Positions 1 to 7,910 of a stretch of DNA of 33,163 nt are shown here, in pieces. How positions within the stretch are numbered: position 1 is the stretch's first letter; each line of letters begins with the position of its first letter. The translations under genes and the position numbers were made by a program. The notes below the pieces were generated by a model that searched no databases, was not told the DNA's origin, and worked only from the letters and a program-made list of their open reading frames with translations. Origin of the DNA: Verrucomicrobiota bacterium (GTDB lineage Bacteria; Verrucomicrobiota; Verrucomicrobiia; Opitutales; UBA953); contig BGOK01000020.1 in NCBI GenBank assembly GCA_003569205.1, forward strand, positions 1 through 33,163. Reading direction: 5' to 3'.

Positions 1-241
1 CCCGCTGGACCAGCCGGCGCCGAAGAAGAAGGACGACGCAGGGCAGGGGCTTGTCCGCCTTGGTGGCTGGATTGAAGATCCAGAGTTTGAGTTCCGTCTC
101 CCCGATTTTACGGTACGTTTCAACGTTAGTTCCGGTGATGTGGGCGGGTGGCCGGCGGCTTTCGCGGGTGACGGGTTCGAGCGCATTCAAGGTTAGCGGG
201 CGGTGGCGCAGGCAAAAAACGAGTAAGAGGATTGAGCGCAT
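1..241 (-). CDS. Secreted alpha/beta hydrolase (BD-FAE/esterase type), N-terminal part only, frameshifted
   Basis: Reading from the ATG at 241, the protein begins MRSILLLVF and continues through ETYRKIGETELKLWIF and NPATKADKPLPCVV. In frame it then reads LLLRRRLV. Skipping one base in the GG at 31-32 gives FFFGAGWSSG, the strand and oxyanion-hole turn typical of secreted carbohydrate-esterase-like hydrolases (usual form VVFFFGGGW). The remaining domain, including the nucleophile, lies beyond the left edge. A hydrophobic N-terminus suggests export, but no clean signal-peptidase site is visible, so a second indel near 215 is possible. It starts 18 bp after the CotH-like gene on the same strand and is probably the third gene of that operon. 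The exact substrate cannot be told. Confidence 0.6.
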   Translation of the reverse strand, partial: MRSILLLVFCLRHRPLTLNALEPVTRESRRPPAHITGTNVETYRKIGETELKLWIFNPATKADKPLPCVVLLLRRRLVQR

Positions 242-259
242 GGGGTAAGTGTTGGGAAA

Positions 260-1459
260 TTATTTGCGTGTTCGCCGAGCGAGTTCGGTGTCCAGCCACT
301 CCAGTCGGCTGGCTGTCCAGCGCTTCATCTGGCGGATATCATTCGCCAAGGTGAGTGCTTGCGGGTCGGCATAGTTGAGCTGTTTCCAGCGGCGTTCGTT
401 CCGGAGGGCGGCGGGACCCAAGGTTGCCGCATTTTCATCCATCATGCGGCCGAGGTTGCTGGTCGTGCATGCTTTGCCACGGAGTTCGCGCCAACGTTGG
501 GCATACTTGGCTTTGTAAAAGAGGGTTACCGAGTAGCCGGTCGAAGAGACGATTCGAGAGCCACGTCTTGGCATCGACCGGCGAGCTATCCCAGTTTCGG
601 CCAAAGGTACCATCGTAATCCCAGGGGACGAAGGAGAACTTAGGGTTCGGGGTGACCGTGGTACTGCCGGCGCGGATGAGATTGTAGTTCTTGGTGATAC
701 CGTCGAGGTTGGACGTCATCAGCACCAGCAGGTGGAAGTCGATGGCGTTATCCATGTCTAGCCGCGAAGCGATGCCCTTGGCAGGATCGAAGAATTCTTG
801 GTCGGACGCTTGGCTGACGAAGCGGTTTAACTCGTCGAGTGGTCCCCAGAAGGGTTGTTTTCGGGGTCGGGCTCGCGTTGTTCAAAGCCGCCGTGACCGG
901 GCTGTCCAAAGTTGGCTTCATGGTCGACGGCCTTGTAAATAACTGCCGGCGAGGTGGCGGGGGAATTGGTCGCCTGGAAGCCCACCAGCCGATCGTCGAC
1001 GGGCTGCATCAACAGGTAGACGCCATGGTACTTTCCGTTCAGTTCCACTTCAATGAAGCGGCTGGCCGCTGCGTAGCGCGGGGAGGCGTTGGTGCCGAGT
1101 GAGCGAAACAAGTCGTAGGAAAGCTTATGTCGCATCATCGACGCATCGACATAAGCCGCGTTCAGCACCCATTCTTGATGCTTGGCTAGGCCCAGCCAGC
1201 CCGCTTCCTCGGCGAGTTTAAGAGCAAAAGATTTCTTCTCGTAAACTTGGGAGGAGGCGCCGCGGATCTTGATTTGCGCTAAGCCGTCTGTCCGGTCGCT
1301 AGTGCCTTGTCCCGCTGGCGTCAATAAACGGGCACTGCACGGCACGCGGGCCTCCGCCTTGATGGCGTCCTTGACCGTCAACCGGAGGAGGGGAAGGTTA
1401 GTCGGTTCGGCGCCAAAGCAGCCGACGCTGAGGAGCAGCGGCAGCAGGGCACGAATCAT
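260..1459 (-). CDS. CotH-like secreted kinase-fold protein, two compensating frameshifts as assembled
   Basis: The N-terminal part (827-1459) has a signal sequence MIRALLPLLLSVGCFGA. It then shows CotH hallmarks: KIRGASS, KKSFALKL, EWVLNAAYVD, MRHKLSYDLF, VELNGKYHGVYLLMQ. The middle continues in another frame from about 853: FWGPLDELNRF, MDNAIDFHLL, NLDGITKNY, FVPWDYDGTFG, NRLFDRLLGN. The C-terminus returns to the first frame near 527 with FYKAKYAQRWRELRGK. One missing base near 850-855 (AACAACCC) and one extra C near 526-528 restore a single protein of about 399 aa, a normal CotH length. CotH proteins have an atypical kinase fold; Bacillus CotH phosphorylates coat proteins. The role outside sporulation is unknown. 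The start overlaps the upstream esterase stop (ATGA), implying coupled translation. The indels are probably sequencing errors, since both flanks are conserved. Confidence 0.82.
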
Positions 1460-2534
1460 TTCTTCAATAACTCGGCCATGGCCTTACCCATGGCTTCACC
1501 GACGTCCATGTAGGTTTCGGCATTACCGTTATAGTGGCTATTGCCGCTGCCACCCTTGGAAAGGGGGTTGGCGTAGACCGTGGCGACGTTGCCCTTGAAG
1601 TCAGGATACTTTCCGCTGGTGCCGTCGACGGCCAATTGGGCCTCGAGAATCTTGCCACCATTACCGGTGCTGCCTTTGGTGGCCTCGCCGAGCGTCGCGA
1701 GGACGAACTTGGCGTTGGGGGCAGCAAAGTCCTTGCGGAGGTACTTAATGAAGCGAACGAGGTTCTCTTCGTACTTCGCCGCGTGGCCAGCATTACCGCC
1801 GTCCTTTTCGCCCTGCCAGAAGAAGAAGCCCGCGATTTCATACTTAGTCGCGCCAGGGTAGTACTTATCCAGTTCCGCGAGGACCTTCTTCGCGTTCGCG
1901 ATGTCGTCGTCGTATTGTTTACCCGCATACCAATCGACAGGCTTACCTGCCTTGTCGACCCAAGGGCTGGGACGGTGGCGGTACCCTTGGCCGCATCGAC
2001 GGGCCAGGAGTCGGGGCGATCCTTGTAGCCAGCGTAGACCTTGCCTTCGAAGACGTAGCGTTCGCTGCCGGGCGGGAGTAAATCCCAGCCGAGGCTGCGA
2101 TTGCCGATGCAGCTCTTGAGCAGCATCACGGGAGCCGCGACGGCGTCGCCGAGCGGATGGCCGATGCCGAATTCTGGCCCCATCGATTTGCCGCCGACCT
2201 TGAGGAACTCATTATTAAAAAGTTGCATGCCGCCGCTACGGCCGACCATCACCCGCACATTCCGCACATCGGTCCGTTCGCTCCAGTTGCCGGCAGCGTC
2301 GATGAGGTGCGGGTATTTCTTCTTCGTCTTCACGGCGAAATCCAGCGAGCCATCTGGGCCGGTGACCTTGCCGAGCCCGACCATGTTGGATTGGCCAAGC
2401 AGGATGAAGACCTGCACGGGCTTAGTGAGGTCAGCCGGTGAGCCTTTCGGTGCGTCGGCAGCCGAGAGGCCTAGTGTCGCGAGCAGGGTGAGCGCGACGG
2501 CGTTACAGAGGTGGAGGAGTCGGTTTGGTTTCAT
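1456..2534 (-). CDS. Secreted SASA-family carbohydrate esterase (sialate O-acetylesterase-like), one frameshift
   Basis: Start MKPNRLLHLCNAVALTLL at 2534 is followed by a signal peptide ending near LSAADA. Longer readings to 2699 lack coding character. The SASA (DUF303) nucleophile block reads VFILLGQSNMVGLG, with Ser in GQSN. The first frame runs to about 1965. Restoring one base in the CCC at about 1967-1969 gives PWVDKAGKPVDWYAGKQY, then FFFWQGEKDGG and NSHYNGNAETYMDVGEAMG, the WQGE block and the catalytic-His region. The protein ends AMAELLKK and is about 359 aa. These enzymes deacetylate sialic acids or acetylated plant polysaccharides outside the cytoplasm; the substrate here is unknown. 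It is the first gene of the esterase, CotH and hydrolase operon, and its TGA overlaps the CotH ATG. Confidence 0.82.
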
Positions 2535-2553
2535 GGTAAGTGGGTGATGATGT

Positions 2554-2637
2554 TCACGCGCGTGGCGTAGGAGTTTGGGCCAGGGCAGTCTGCAGGCAGC
2601 TGAGGCCGAGCAGGAGTAAACAGGCACGGAAGGGGAT
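2554..2637 (-). other. Orphan signal-peptide-like reading frame upstream of the esterase
   Basis: Between the terminator and the esterase, the minus strand encodes [20 protein letters not shown] followed by TPTPRA and a stop at 2554-2556. It has the charge, hydrophobic core and A-x-A cleavage pattern of a Sec signal peptide. An AAGGA lies 7 nt upstream of an ATC codon at 2635-2637; no ATG, GTG or TTG is in frame. It could be the remnant of a lost secreted gene, an N-terminus cut off by an indel, or chance. The rest of 2535-2736 holds only the terminator. Confidence 0.3.
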
Positions 2638-2682
2638 CGGGGTGTCCTTATGACAGCAGTATCTTGGGAATGTGCCAGAAAC

Positions 2683-2718
2683 AAAAAGGCCGGCTCCATT
2701 GCTGGGGCCGGCCTTTTT
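2683..2718. terminator. Bidirectional intrinsic terminator (superoxide dismutase 3' end)
   Basis: A perfect 12-bp inverted repeat, AAAAAGGCCGGC at 2683-2694 and GCCGGCCTTTTT at 2707-2718, encloses a 12-nt loop. The GC-rich stem with A/T tracts on both sides gives a U-run in either direction. It lies 18 bp past the superoxide dismutase stop and separates that unit from the esterase operon. Confidence 0.9.
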
Positions 2719-2736
2719 CGAGGGGCGAAGGGTCGC

Positions 2737-3492
<756 letters not shown>

Positions 3493-3523
3493 GACGGTTA
3501 ACGATGACGAAACCCGGCCGGGG

Positions 3524-4069
3524 TCAAGCCGGGTCGGAGGTTTCCCGACCCCGTTTCATATTAAAGTATGCCTGCAGGATTTCTTTACAGGGAGCTTCGA
3601 GGACTCCGCCGATGGCGTTGACGCGGTGATTGAGTTTGGGGAGGGCGTGCAAGGAAGTAGCCCCTCCCATACAACCCATTTTGGGATCGCCCCAAGCGTA
3701 GACCACGCGACCCAGTCGGCTCATGATGGTGGCACCCGAGCACATCGGACAGGGCTCCTTCGTCACATAAAGGGTGCAATCATTGAGCCGCCAGTCGCCA
3801 ATTTTGTGAGCGGCCTGGGTGATGGCTAACATCTCGGCGTGGGCGGTCGGGTCGTTGGAGCGTTCAACCTCGTTATGGGCGGCGGCGATGATTTCCCCTC
3901 CGCGCACGATGATGGCGCCAATCGGGACTTCGTCGATGCGCCACGCGTCCACGGCCAGATTAAAGGCCAAAGCCATATAAAAGGCATCATCCCGGACCAG
4001 TTGGGATGGACGGAGCTTCTCGAAGGGGCAGGTGAGTCCCGGGCGGGACGTTGGGCTTTCTCCTTCCAT
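3524..4069 (-). CDS. tadA: tRNA-specific adenosine deaminase
   Basis: TadA deaminates A34 to inosine in tRNA-Arg(ACG), allowing it to read CGN codons; it is usually essential. The 181-aa protein has the zinc-dependent cytidine/deoxycytidylate deaminase signature: H77-A-E79 (DPTAHAEM) with the proton-shuttling Glu, and PCPMCSGA with zinc ligands C107 and C110. [14 protein letters not shown] upstream and [17 protein letters not shown] downstream are typical of TadA. The first 25 or so residues precede the normal N-terminus, so an internal start (for example M32) is possible. It is divergent from infA and upstream of the superoxide dismutase on the same strand. Confidence 0.93.
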   Translation of the reverse strand: MEGESPTSRPGLTCPFEKLRPSQLVRDDAFYMALAFNLAVDAWRIDEVPIGAIIVRGGEIIAAAHNEVERSNDPTAHAEMLAITQAAHKIGDWRLNDCTLYVTKEPCPMCSGATIMSRLGRVVYAWGDPKMGCMGGATSLHALPKLNHRVNAIGGVLEAPCKEILQAYFNMKRGRETSDPA

Positions 4070-4172
4070 GGCTGCAGAATCACCGTCTGGGCCGCGGAGG
4101 CAAGCGGGTAGGCGGTCTTACTACAGTGATTGACTCGGCGCCATCCTGCGCATGGATAGGGGGATACAAGGC

Positions 4173-4433
4173 ATGGCTGAAGAACCCCTGATCGAACTCG
4201 AAGGCAAAATCCTGCAAGTGCTCCCTGGCACCATGTTCCGGATAGAGCTCCCCAATAAGCACGTGGTGTTGGGACGTATCTCTGGCCGCCTCCGGAAGAA
4301 CTTTATCCGTATTAACCCGGGTGACCGCGTGAAGGTCGAAATGAGCCCAGCCGATCTGACCCAGGCCCGTATCATCTTTCGCCTGCGAGATACGGCTCCC
4401 CGCCTGGGACCGCCGCCCAAGCGTCGCTACTAA
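4173..4433 (+). CDS. infA: Translation initiation factor IF-1
   Basis: IF-1 is an S1/OB-fold protein that binds the 30S A site during initiation. [36 protein letters not shown] and [19 protein letters not shown] cover the whole fold. The start at 4173 gives [11 protein letters not shown], the usual IF-1 N-terminus, with AGGGGG 8-9 nt upstream; an in-frame ATG at 4152 would add seven untypical residues. The 86-aa protein is longer than the usual 72 because of a basic, proline-containing tail ([10 protein letters not shown]). It is monocistronic and followed by a terminator. Confidence 0.95.
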   Translation: MAEEPLIELEGKILQVLPGTMFRIELPNKHVVLGRISGRLRKNFIRINPGDRVKVEMSPADLTQARIIFRLRDTAPRLGPPPKRRY

Positions 4434-4443
4434 GCTTTCTGAA

Positions 4444-4470
4444 AACAAGCCCGGCACTCCCGGGTTTTTT
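4444..4470 (+). terminator. Intrinsic terminator after infA
   Basis: AAGCCCGG and CCGGGTTT pair (one G-T) around a short CACTC loop, followed by a run of T at 4464-4470. It lies about 10-35 bp past the infA stop and 60 bp before cysK. Confidence 0.85.
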
Positions 4471-4530
4471 ATTGCACCCCTCCCTGACTTAATCCATTTA
4501 TCATTACTCAACTACTAATCATTAACCCCA

Positions 4531-5508
4531 ATGGCTATCTATAACAGCGTCATCGACACCATCGGTCGTACCCCTCTGGTGCGTCTGAATAAGGTCACCG
4601 CCGGTCTCAACGCCGAGATCCTGGTGAAACTAGAATACTTCAACCCGCTCTCGAGCGTGAAGGACCGCATCGGTCGCGCCATGATTGACGCCGCTGAGCG
4701 CGATGGCCGCCTCAAGCCCGGTGGCACCATCGTTGAGCCGACTTCCGGTAATACGGGCATCGCCCTCGCGTTCGTCGCTGCCGCTCGCGGTTACCGCTGC
4801 GTTCTGACGATGCCTGAAACAATGTCCGTCGAGCGTCGCGTGCTTCTGCGTATGCTGGGCGCTGAAATCGTTTTGACCCCTGGGGCCAAGGGTATGCGCG
4901 GTGCCATCGAGCGCGCGTCGCAACTCCGCGAAGAGATCGGCAGCACGGCGTTCATGCCGATGCAGTTCGACAACCCCGCCAATCCCGAAGCGCATCGTCG
5001 GACCACGGCCGAAGAAATCTGGGCTGACACCGAAGGCAAAGTAGACGCCATCGTCGCCGGCGTCGGCACGGGCGGTACCATCACCGGAGTCGCCTCCGTC
5101 CTCAAGGGTCGCAACCCGAAGTTCCTCGCCATCGCGGTCGAGCCTTCGGCTAGCCCGGTAATCACGCAGACCCGCAGTGGCCAGCCCGTGCAGCCTGCGC
5201 CGCACAAGATCCAGGGCATCGGCGCGGGCTTCGTCCCGAAGAATTGTGACCTCTCCCTCCTCGACGAAGTCGTTCTGGTCTCCAACGAAGACGCCTTCGC
5301 CACCGCCCTCGACGTTTCTGCTCGGGAAGGCCTCGCAGTCGGTATCTCGTCCGGTGCCAACATCTGGGCCGCCCTCCAGCTCGCCAAGCGTCCGGAGTTT
5401 GCCGGCAAGCGCATCGTCGCGATCGCCTGCAGCCCGAGCGAGCGCTACCTCTCGACTGCCCTGGCCGAGAAGGTGCGTGCCGAAGTCACCGCGCTGACCG
5501 CTTCGTAA
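4531..5508 (+). CDS. cysK: Cysteine synthase A (O-acetylserine sulfhydrylase)
   Basis: This PLP enzyme makes cysteine from O-acetylserine and sulfide, the last step of the sulfate assimilation pathway encoded at 12.2-19.5 kb. In the 325-aa protein, the PLP lysine is K44 in NPLSSVKDR. The substrate loop is TSGNTG (71-76), the phosphate-binding loop GTGGTITG (179-186), and GISSGAN is at 271-277. The length and the [15 protein letters not shown] block fit CysK rather than the shorter thiosulfate-using CysM. It is monocistronic, with its own terminator. Confidence 0.95.
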   Translation: MAIYNSVIDTIGRTPLVRLNKVTAGLNAEILVKLEYFNPLSSVKDRIGRAMIDAAERDGRLKPGGTIVEPTSGNTGIALAFVAAARGYRCVLTMPETMSVERRVLLRMLGAEIVLTPGAKGMRGAIERASQLREEIGSTAFMPMQFDNPANPEAHRRTTAEEIWADTEGKVDAIVAGVGTGGTITGVASVLKGRNPKFLAIAVEPSASPVITQTRSGQPVQPAPHKIQGIGAGFVPKNCDLSLLDEVVLVSNEDAFATALDVSAREGLAVGISSGANIWAALQLAKRPEFAGKRIVAIACSPSERYLSTALAEKVRAEVTALTAS

Positions 5509-5532
5509 GCCGTCCGCCGAGCTCCCCTCATC

Positions 5533-5566
5533 AAGGCCTGCGTCGTAATACGACGTGGGCCTTTTT
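5533..5566 (+). terminator. Intrinsic terminator after cysK
   Basis: AAGGCC-TG-CGTCG and CGACG-TG-GGCCTT form a 13-position stem with one internal TG/TG mismatch around TAATA, followed by T5 at 5562-5566. It lies about 25 bp past the cysK stop. Confidence 0.9.
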
Positions 5567-5569
5567 ATT

Positions 5570-5604
5570 GGGGATAGGGGATGGGGGATGGGGCATAGGG
5601 GATA
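5570..5604. repeat. Tandem heptanucleotide array (GGGGATR)5
   Basis: Five consecutive heptamers read GGGGATA, GGGGATG, GGGGATG, GGGCATA, GGGGATA, directly after the cysK terminator. An opposite-strand array of the same unit lies at 10225-10252. It resembles the short tandemly repeated repetitive (STRR) heptamers known from cyanobacteria in form, not in sequence. Confidence 0.85.
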
Positions 5605-5606
5605 GG

Positions 5607-5706
5607 GGTGGGGCGCGACTGCGTCGCGTCCGTTGACCATTCAAAGGTAGGGGCGTGGTTTACCGCGCCCTCCTCGATTGGAAGGCAAGGCGAAGCCTTG
5701 CCCCTA
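5607..5706. repeat. Cluster of three REP-like palindromic elements
   Basis: Three hairpins follow one another. 5611-5631 contains CGCGAC-TGC-GTCGCG. 5651-5670 contains GGGCGTGGT facing ACCGCGCCC. 5684-5702 contains GGCAAGGC-GAA-GCCTTGCC. GGTAGGGG and CCCCTACCC border the group. The first element (5607-5632) recurs inverted at 7399-7424 with one mismatch in 26 bp. The remaining gap to the next gene (5707-5959) is AT-richer and shows no gene or clear terminator. Confidence 0.8.
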
Positions 5707-5959
5707 CCCAGAACATCCCGAGAAATCGGCGTTTTTGTTTTCGTGGAAACAACGTGGTTTTTTACCACTTCCAAGAGACAAAACCGGTGAGGAAAATTTG
5801 AATAAACCGCAGCAAAAGCGAGGGGTCAAGACCCAAGAAATCATCAGGCGGTCGAGATTCGATTTAGCCTTTTCGATGAAAAAGGGCCTCCAACGGACCC
5901 GATCGATTACGGGGCACCAGCCGATCAGCACTCCACCCAAACAAACTAAGTGGCAAGGC

Positions 5960-7021
5960 TTACTGAGGCAGAATGCCCCTCAAAAGCCTATCCAAGGTGC
6001 CCTGGTTGTTCGCGGTGACGAAAATATTCACCTTTTTCCCATCTTCAAGGACCACGCACTGAGCATCCCATTTGTCACGGCTGCGAGAGGTCTGGCGAAC
6101 CACCGTAACAGTCTTGCCTGCCGACCGTATGACCTTGCCGTCCGCATGCGCATTATCTCCTCCAGTAGCAGCAAAGATACCCCGGCAGATCTGGACACGC
6201 ATCTCGTCATCCGTACCGACATCGACTCGATTGAGCGAGCTCTCGGCCATCGCGATGGTGTAACTGCCGTCCAGGGAGTTGATCAGCACATTGCCGGAAT
6301 ACCTACGAGCATCCTTCCCGGGTAAAGCACCATTAATCTTAAACGGGCCAACGGGCGTTAAAGTCACAGTAGCATGCTCAAGGACAACGCTGAAGGGAGC
6401 TAAATCCACTTGGGAATCGATGGGGATGCCAGCCGAGAGATGGGTAGCCGATGCGCAAACCTGCTTCACCAATTGCGTAACCTGTTCGACGTCCTTACCG
6501 CTGACCTGAAATAACAAAAAAGCGTCGTCCAAGCTGACCAAGCATCGAGTGGAAAAACGCGCCTCCTTGAACTCCGGCACACCTTCCTGCGGCGACTTTC
6601 CCTTGAAAAGCCGAGCCCCTACGGCAGGAGCCCCAGCCACAGGATTGAATTCCATTGTCTGAAGCAAAGCCCGCGCGCCCCCGAAAGTTTCGGTTTTAAC
6701 CTCTCCAATCACCCTCCCGCCATTAGAACTAGCTGGCCGAAAGAATGCCCGAACGGCGGGATCGCTGGAGTCCAATGCCTTCGACGCCGACCACTTCCGC
6801 AACTGAATCGTCGCAATGAGGTATCCGGCGTTCACATCGAAGACGAAGGCCTGGTTCGCAAACCACGAACCATCGTCAGCCGCACGCTCGGCGCGCGTGC
6901 TAGAACCTTCCGGAACAGAAAACCTGACGGTCCCAGCTACCATCGGATCCACCACCACGATTTCCTTTGCACTTAGCAAAACACATGCGTTCAAAAAAAG
7001 GGCTGAGAATAGTTTCTTCAT
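5960..7021 (-). CDS. Secreted protein of unknown function with an internal duplication
   Basis: I do not recognise this 353-aa protein. It starts MKKLFSALFLNACVLLSA, a Sec signal peptide; no membrane segment follows. Two halves look related. The first carries FSVPEG, FVFDVNAGYLIATIQL, RCLVSLDDAFLLFQVSG and VEQVTQLVKQV. The second carries FKINGALPG, INSLDGSYTIAMAESSL, QCVVLEDGKKVNIFVTA and LDRLLRGI. Each half is an alternating strand pattern ending in a short helix. GC is about 50%, below the roughly 60% of its neighbours. A broken reading frame (7031-7326) lies 9 bp upstream on the same strand. Together they sit between inverted palindromic repeats, suggesting acquisition. A periplasmic location is inferred; no catalytic motif is visible. 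Confidence 0.75.
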   Translation of the reverse strand: MKKLFSALFLNACVLLSAKEIVVVDPMVAGTVRFSVPEGSSTRAERAADDGSWFANQAFVFDVNAGYLIATIQLRKWSASKALDSSDPAVRAFFRPASSNGGRVIGEVKTETFGGARALLQTMEFNPVAGAPAVGARLFKGKSPQEGVPEFKEARFSTRCLVSLDDAFLLFQVSGKDVEQVTQLVKQVCASATHLSAGIPIDSQVDLAPFSVVLEHATVTLTPVGPFKINGALPGKDARRYSGNVLINSLDGSYTIAMAESSLNRVDVGTDDEMRVQICRGIFAATGGDNAHADGKVIRSAGKTVTVVRQTSRSRDKWDAQCVVLEDGKKVNIFVTANNQGTLDRLLRGILPQ

Positions 7022-7030
7022 GAAATTAGT

Positions 7031-7326
7031 TTAAAACGAGATATTTACCGGAAACAGAGGAACGATTGAAGCATTTAGACCCAGGAGCCCAGCGCTTCCC
7101 TGCTGAAAGTAATAAACAACGACGCCATCACATCTCAACGTGTAACTAGGGTATTGCTTGTGAGTCCCTTGAATTGAGCCATGCAAAGTATCAACTGTTG
7201 ATCGTCAATACCGTGGACGCCGTGTAGACGAGATTCGACATTAGAAGGCAGGTATTGGTACGGATTGGCCGATAATGCTTCTGGCGCACTTGCAGGATTT
7301 GCTTGGACTTTAGTATTTATTGGTAT
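7031..7326 (-). pseudogene. 3' part of an unknown gene, frameshifted and lacking a start
   Basis: On the minus strand one frame reads SANPYQYLPSNVESRLHGV then IDDQQLILCMAQFKG. Adding one base in the CCC at 7166-7168 joins it to THKQYPSYTLRCDGVVVYYF and QQGSAGLLGLNASIVPLF, ending VNISF and TAA at 7031. The composition reads as real protein. A stop at 7327-7329 blocks the frame upstream, no start codon is present, and the palindromic repeat follows soon after, so the 5' end seems lost. It ends 9 bp before the unknown secreted protein, in operon-like spacing. I cannot assign a family. Confidence 0.5.
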
Positions 7327-7398
7327 TTAGAGCATTTCTTTATCAGATTACCCCTACCCAAGACAGAAAGGAGTTGGGTTTCTCTGCCTGCCCGCGAG

Positions 7399-7424
7399 CG
7401 GACGCAACGCAGTCGCGCCCCACC
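7399..7424. repeat. Inverted copy of the palindromic element at 5607-5632
   Basis: The reverse complement of this 26-bp segment matches 5607-5632 with a single mismatch. The change (GTCGCG to GTTGCG) keeps the hairpin through a G-T pair. CCCCTACCCA at 7351-7360 echoes the CCCCTACCCA that closes the first cluster. The rest of 7330-7460 shows no gene. Confidence 0.75.
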
Positions 7425-7460
7425 TATCCGCTTCAGGCTTGCCTCTACCGTCCATGAAGT

Positions 7461-7472
7461 GAACATCCGTTC
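7461..7472. promoter_or_regulatory. Putative LexA/SOS box upstream of umuD
   Basis: GAACATCCGTTC is an exact GAAC-N4-GTTC palindrome, the Cheo-box form of LexA operator known from Gram-positive bacteria. It lies 5 bp before the umuD ATG, where bound LexA would block transcription or early elongation. LexA operators differ between phyla, so the match supports SOS control without proving it. Confidence 0.65.
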
Positions 7473-7477
7473 ACCTT

Positions 7478-7909
7478 ATGGTAGATGTCCGTAATGCCAT
7501 TCCTTTCGACCCGCAGTGGGCGCTGGCCCTGCCGTTCCTAGAAACTCAGGTCGCCGCCGGCTTCCCTTCGCCGGCCGACGACCACAGTGAGCGGCGGCTC
7601 GACCTCAACGAGCACCTGGTGCGGCGTCCCTTGTCGACGTTCTTCCTGCGCGTCGAAGGCGAGTCGATGTCCGGGGCGGGCATTATGCCCGGCGACATGC
7701 TGGCAGTCGATAAGGCCGCCCCGCCGCGGGACGGTGCCGTGGTCGTGGCCGAGGTAGACGGTGAGTTCACTGTGAAGCGCTTAGCCCGCGCCCATGACGG
7801 CACTTGGCGCCTGTGTGCCGAGAGTCGCGACTGGCCGACGGCGGCCTTGCCGTGCGGGGAACGTTTCCGTATCTGGGGAGTCGTCGTCGCAGTGGTGCGA
7901 CGTTGCTGA
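7478..7909 (+). CDS. umuD: UmuD-type SOS mutagenesis protein (LexA-like autoprotease)
   Basis: This 143-aa S24 peptidase becomes the active polymerase V subunit after RecA-stimulated self-cleavage. The cleavage site by alignment is A27-G28 in [12 protein letters not shown], where E. coli UmuD has Cys-Gly; Ala-Gly is the LexA-type bond. The catalytic dyad is S63 (GESMSGAGI) and K100 (GEFTVKRL). [11 protein letters not shown] and the terminal WGVVVAVVR also match UmuD. The SOS box lies just upstream and the umuC start is 1 nt downstream of its stop. Confidence 0.93.
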   Translation: MVDVRNAIPFDPQWALALPFLETQVAAGFPSPADDHSERRLDLNEHLVRRPLSTFFLRVEGESMSGAGIMPGDMLAVDKAAPPRDGAVVVAEVDGEFTVKRLARAHDGTWRLCAESRDWPTAALPCGERFRIWGVVVAVVRRC

Positions 7910-7910
7910 C

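Noticed and set aside
51-248. Plus-strand 65-aa frame over the left-edge hydrolase
   Set aside because: The opposite strand encodes a convincing esterase N-terminus; this frame is basic and low in complexity, as shadow frames are.
3493-3523. Frameshift between tadA and the superoxide dismutase
   Set aside because: Both genes have complete ends; the 31-bp gap is ordinary operon spacing.
4630-5640. Long minus-strand frame (336 aa) antisense to cysK
   Set aside because: It mirrors a fully conserved cysK and shows the Asp/Gly/Arg-rich composition of antisense frames in GC-rich DNA.
5704-5940. Minus-strand 78-aa Cys/Trp-containing frame downstream of the unknown secreted protein
   Set aside because: It ends in the repeat cluster, and has no ribosome-binding site or conserved pattern.
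5678-6325. Plus-strand 215-aa frame running from the palindromic cluster into the unknown secreted gene
   Set aside because: It crosses hairpin repeats and lies antisense to a gene with a signal peptide; no domain is visible.
7303-7494. Plus-strand 63-aa frame before umuD
   Set aside because: It passes through the palindromic element and the SOS box and overlaps the umuD start.
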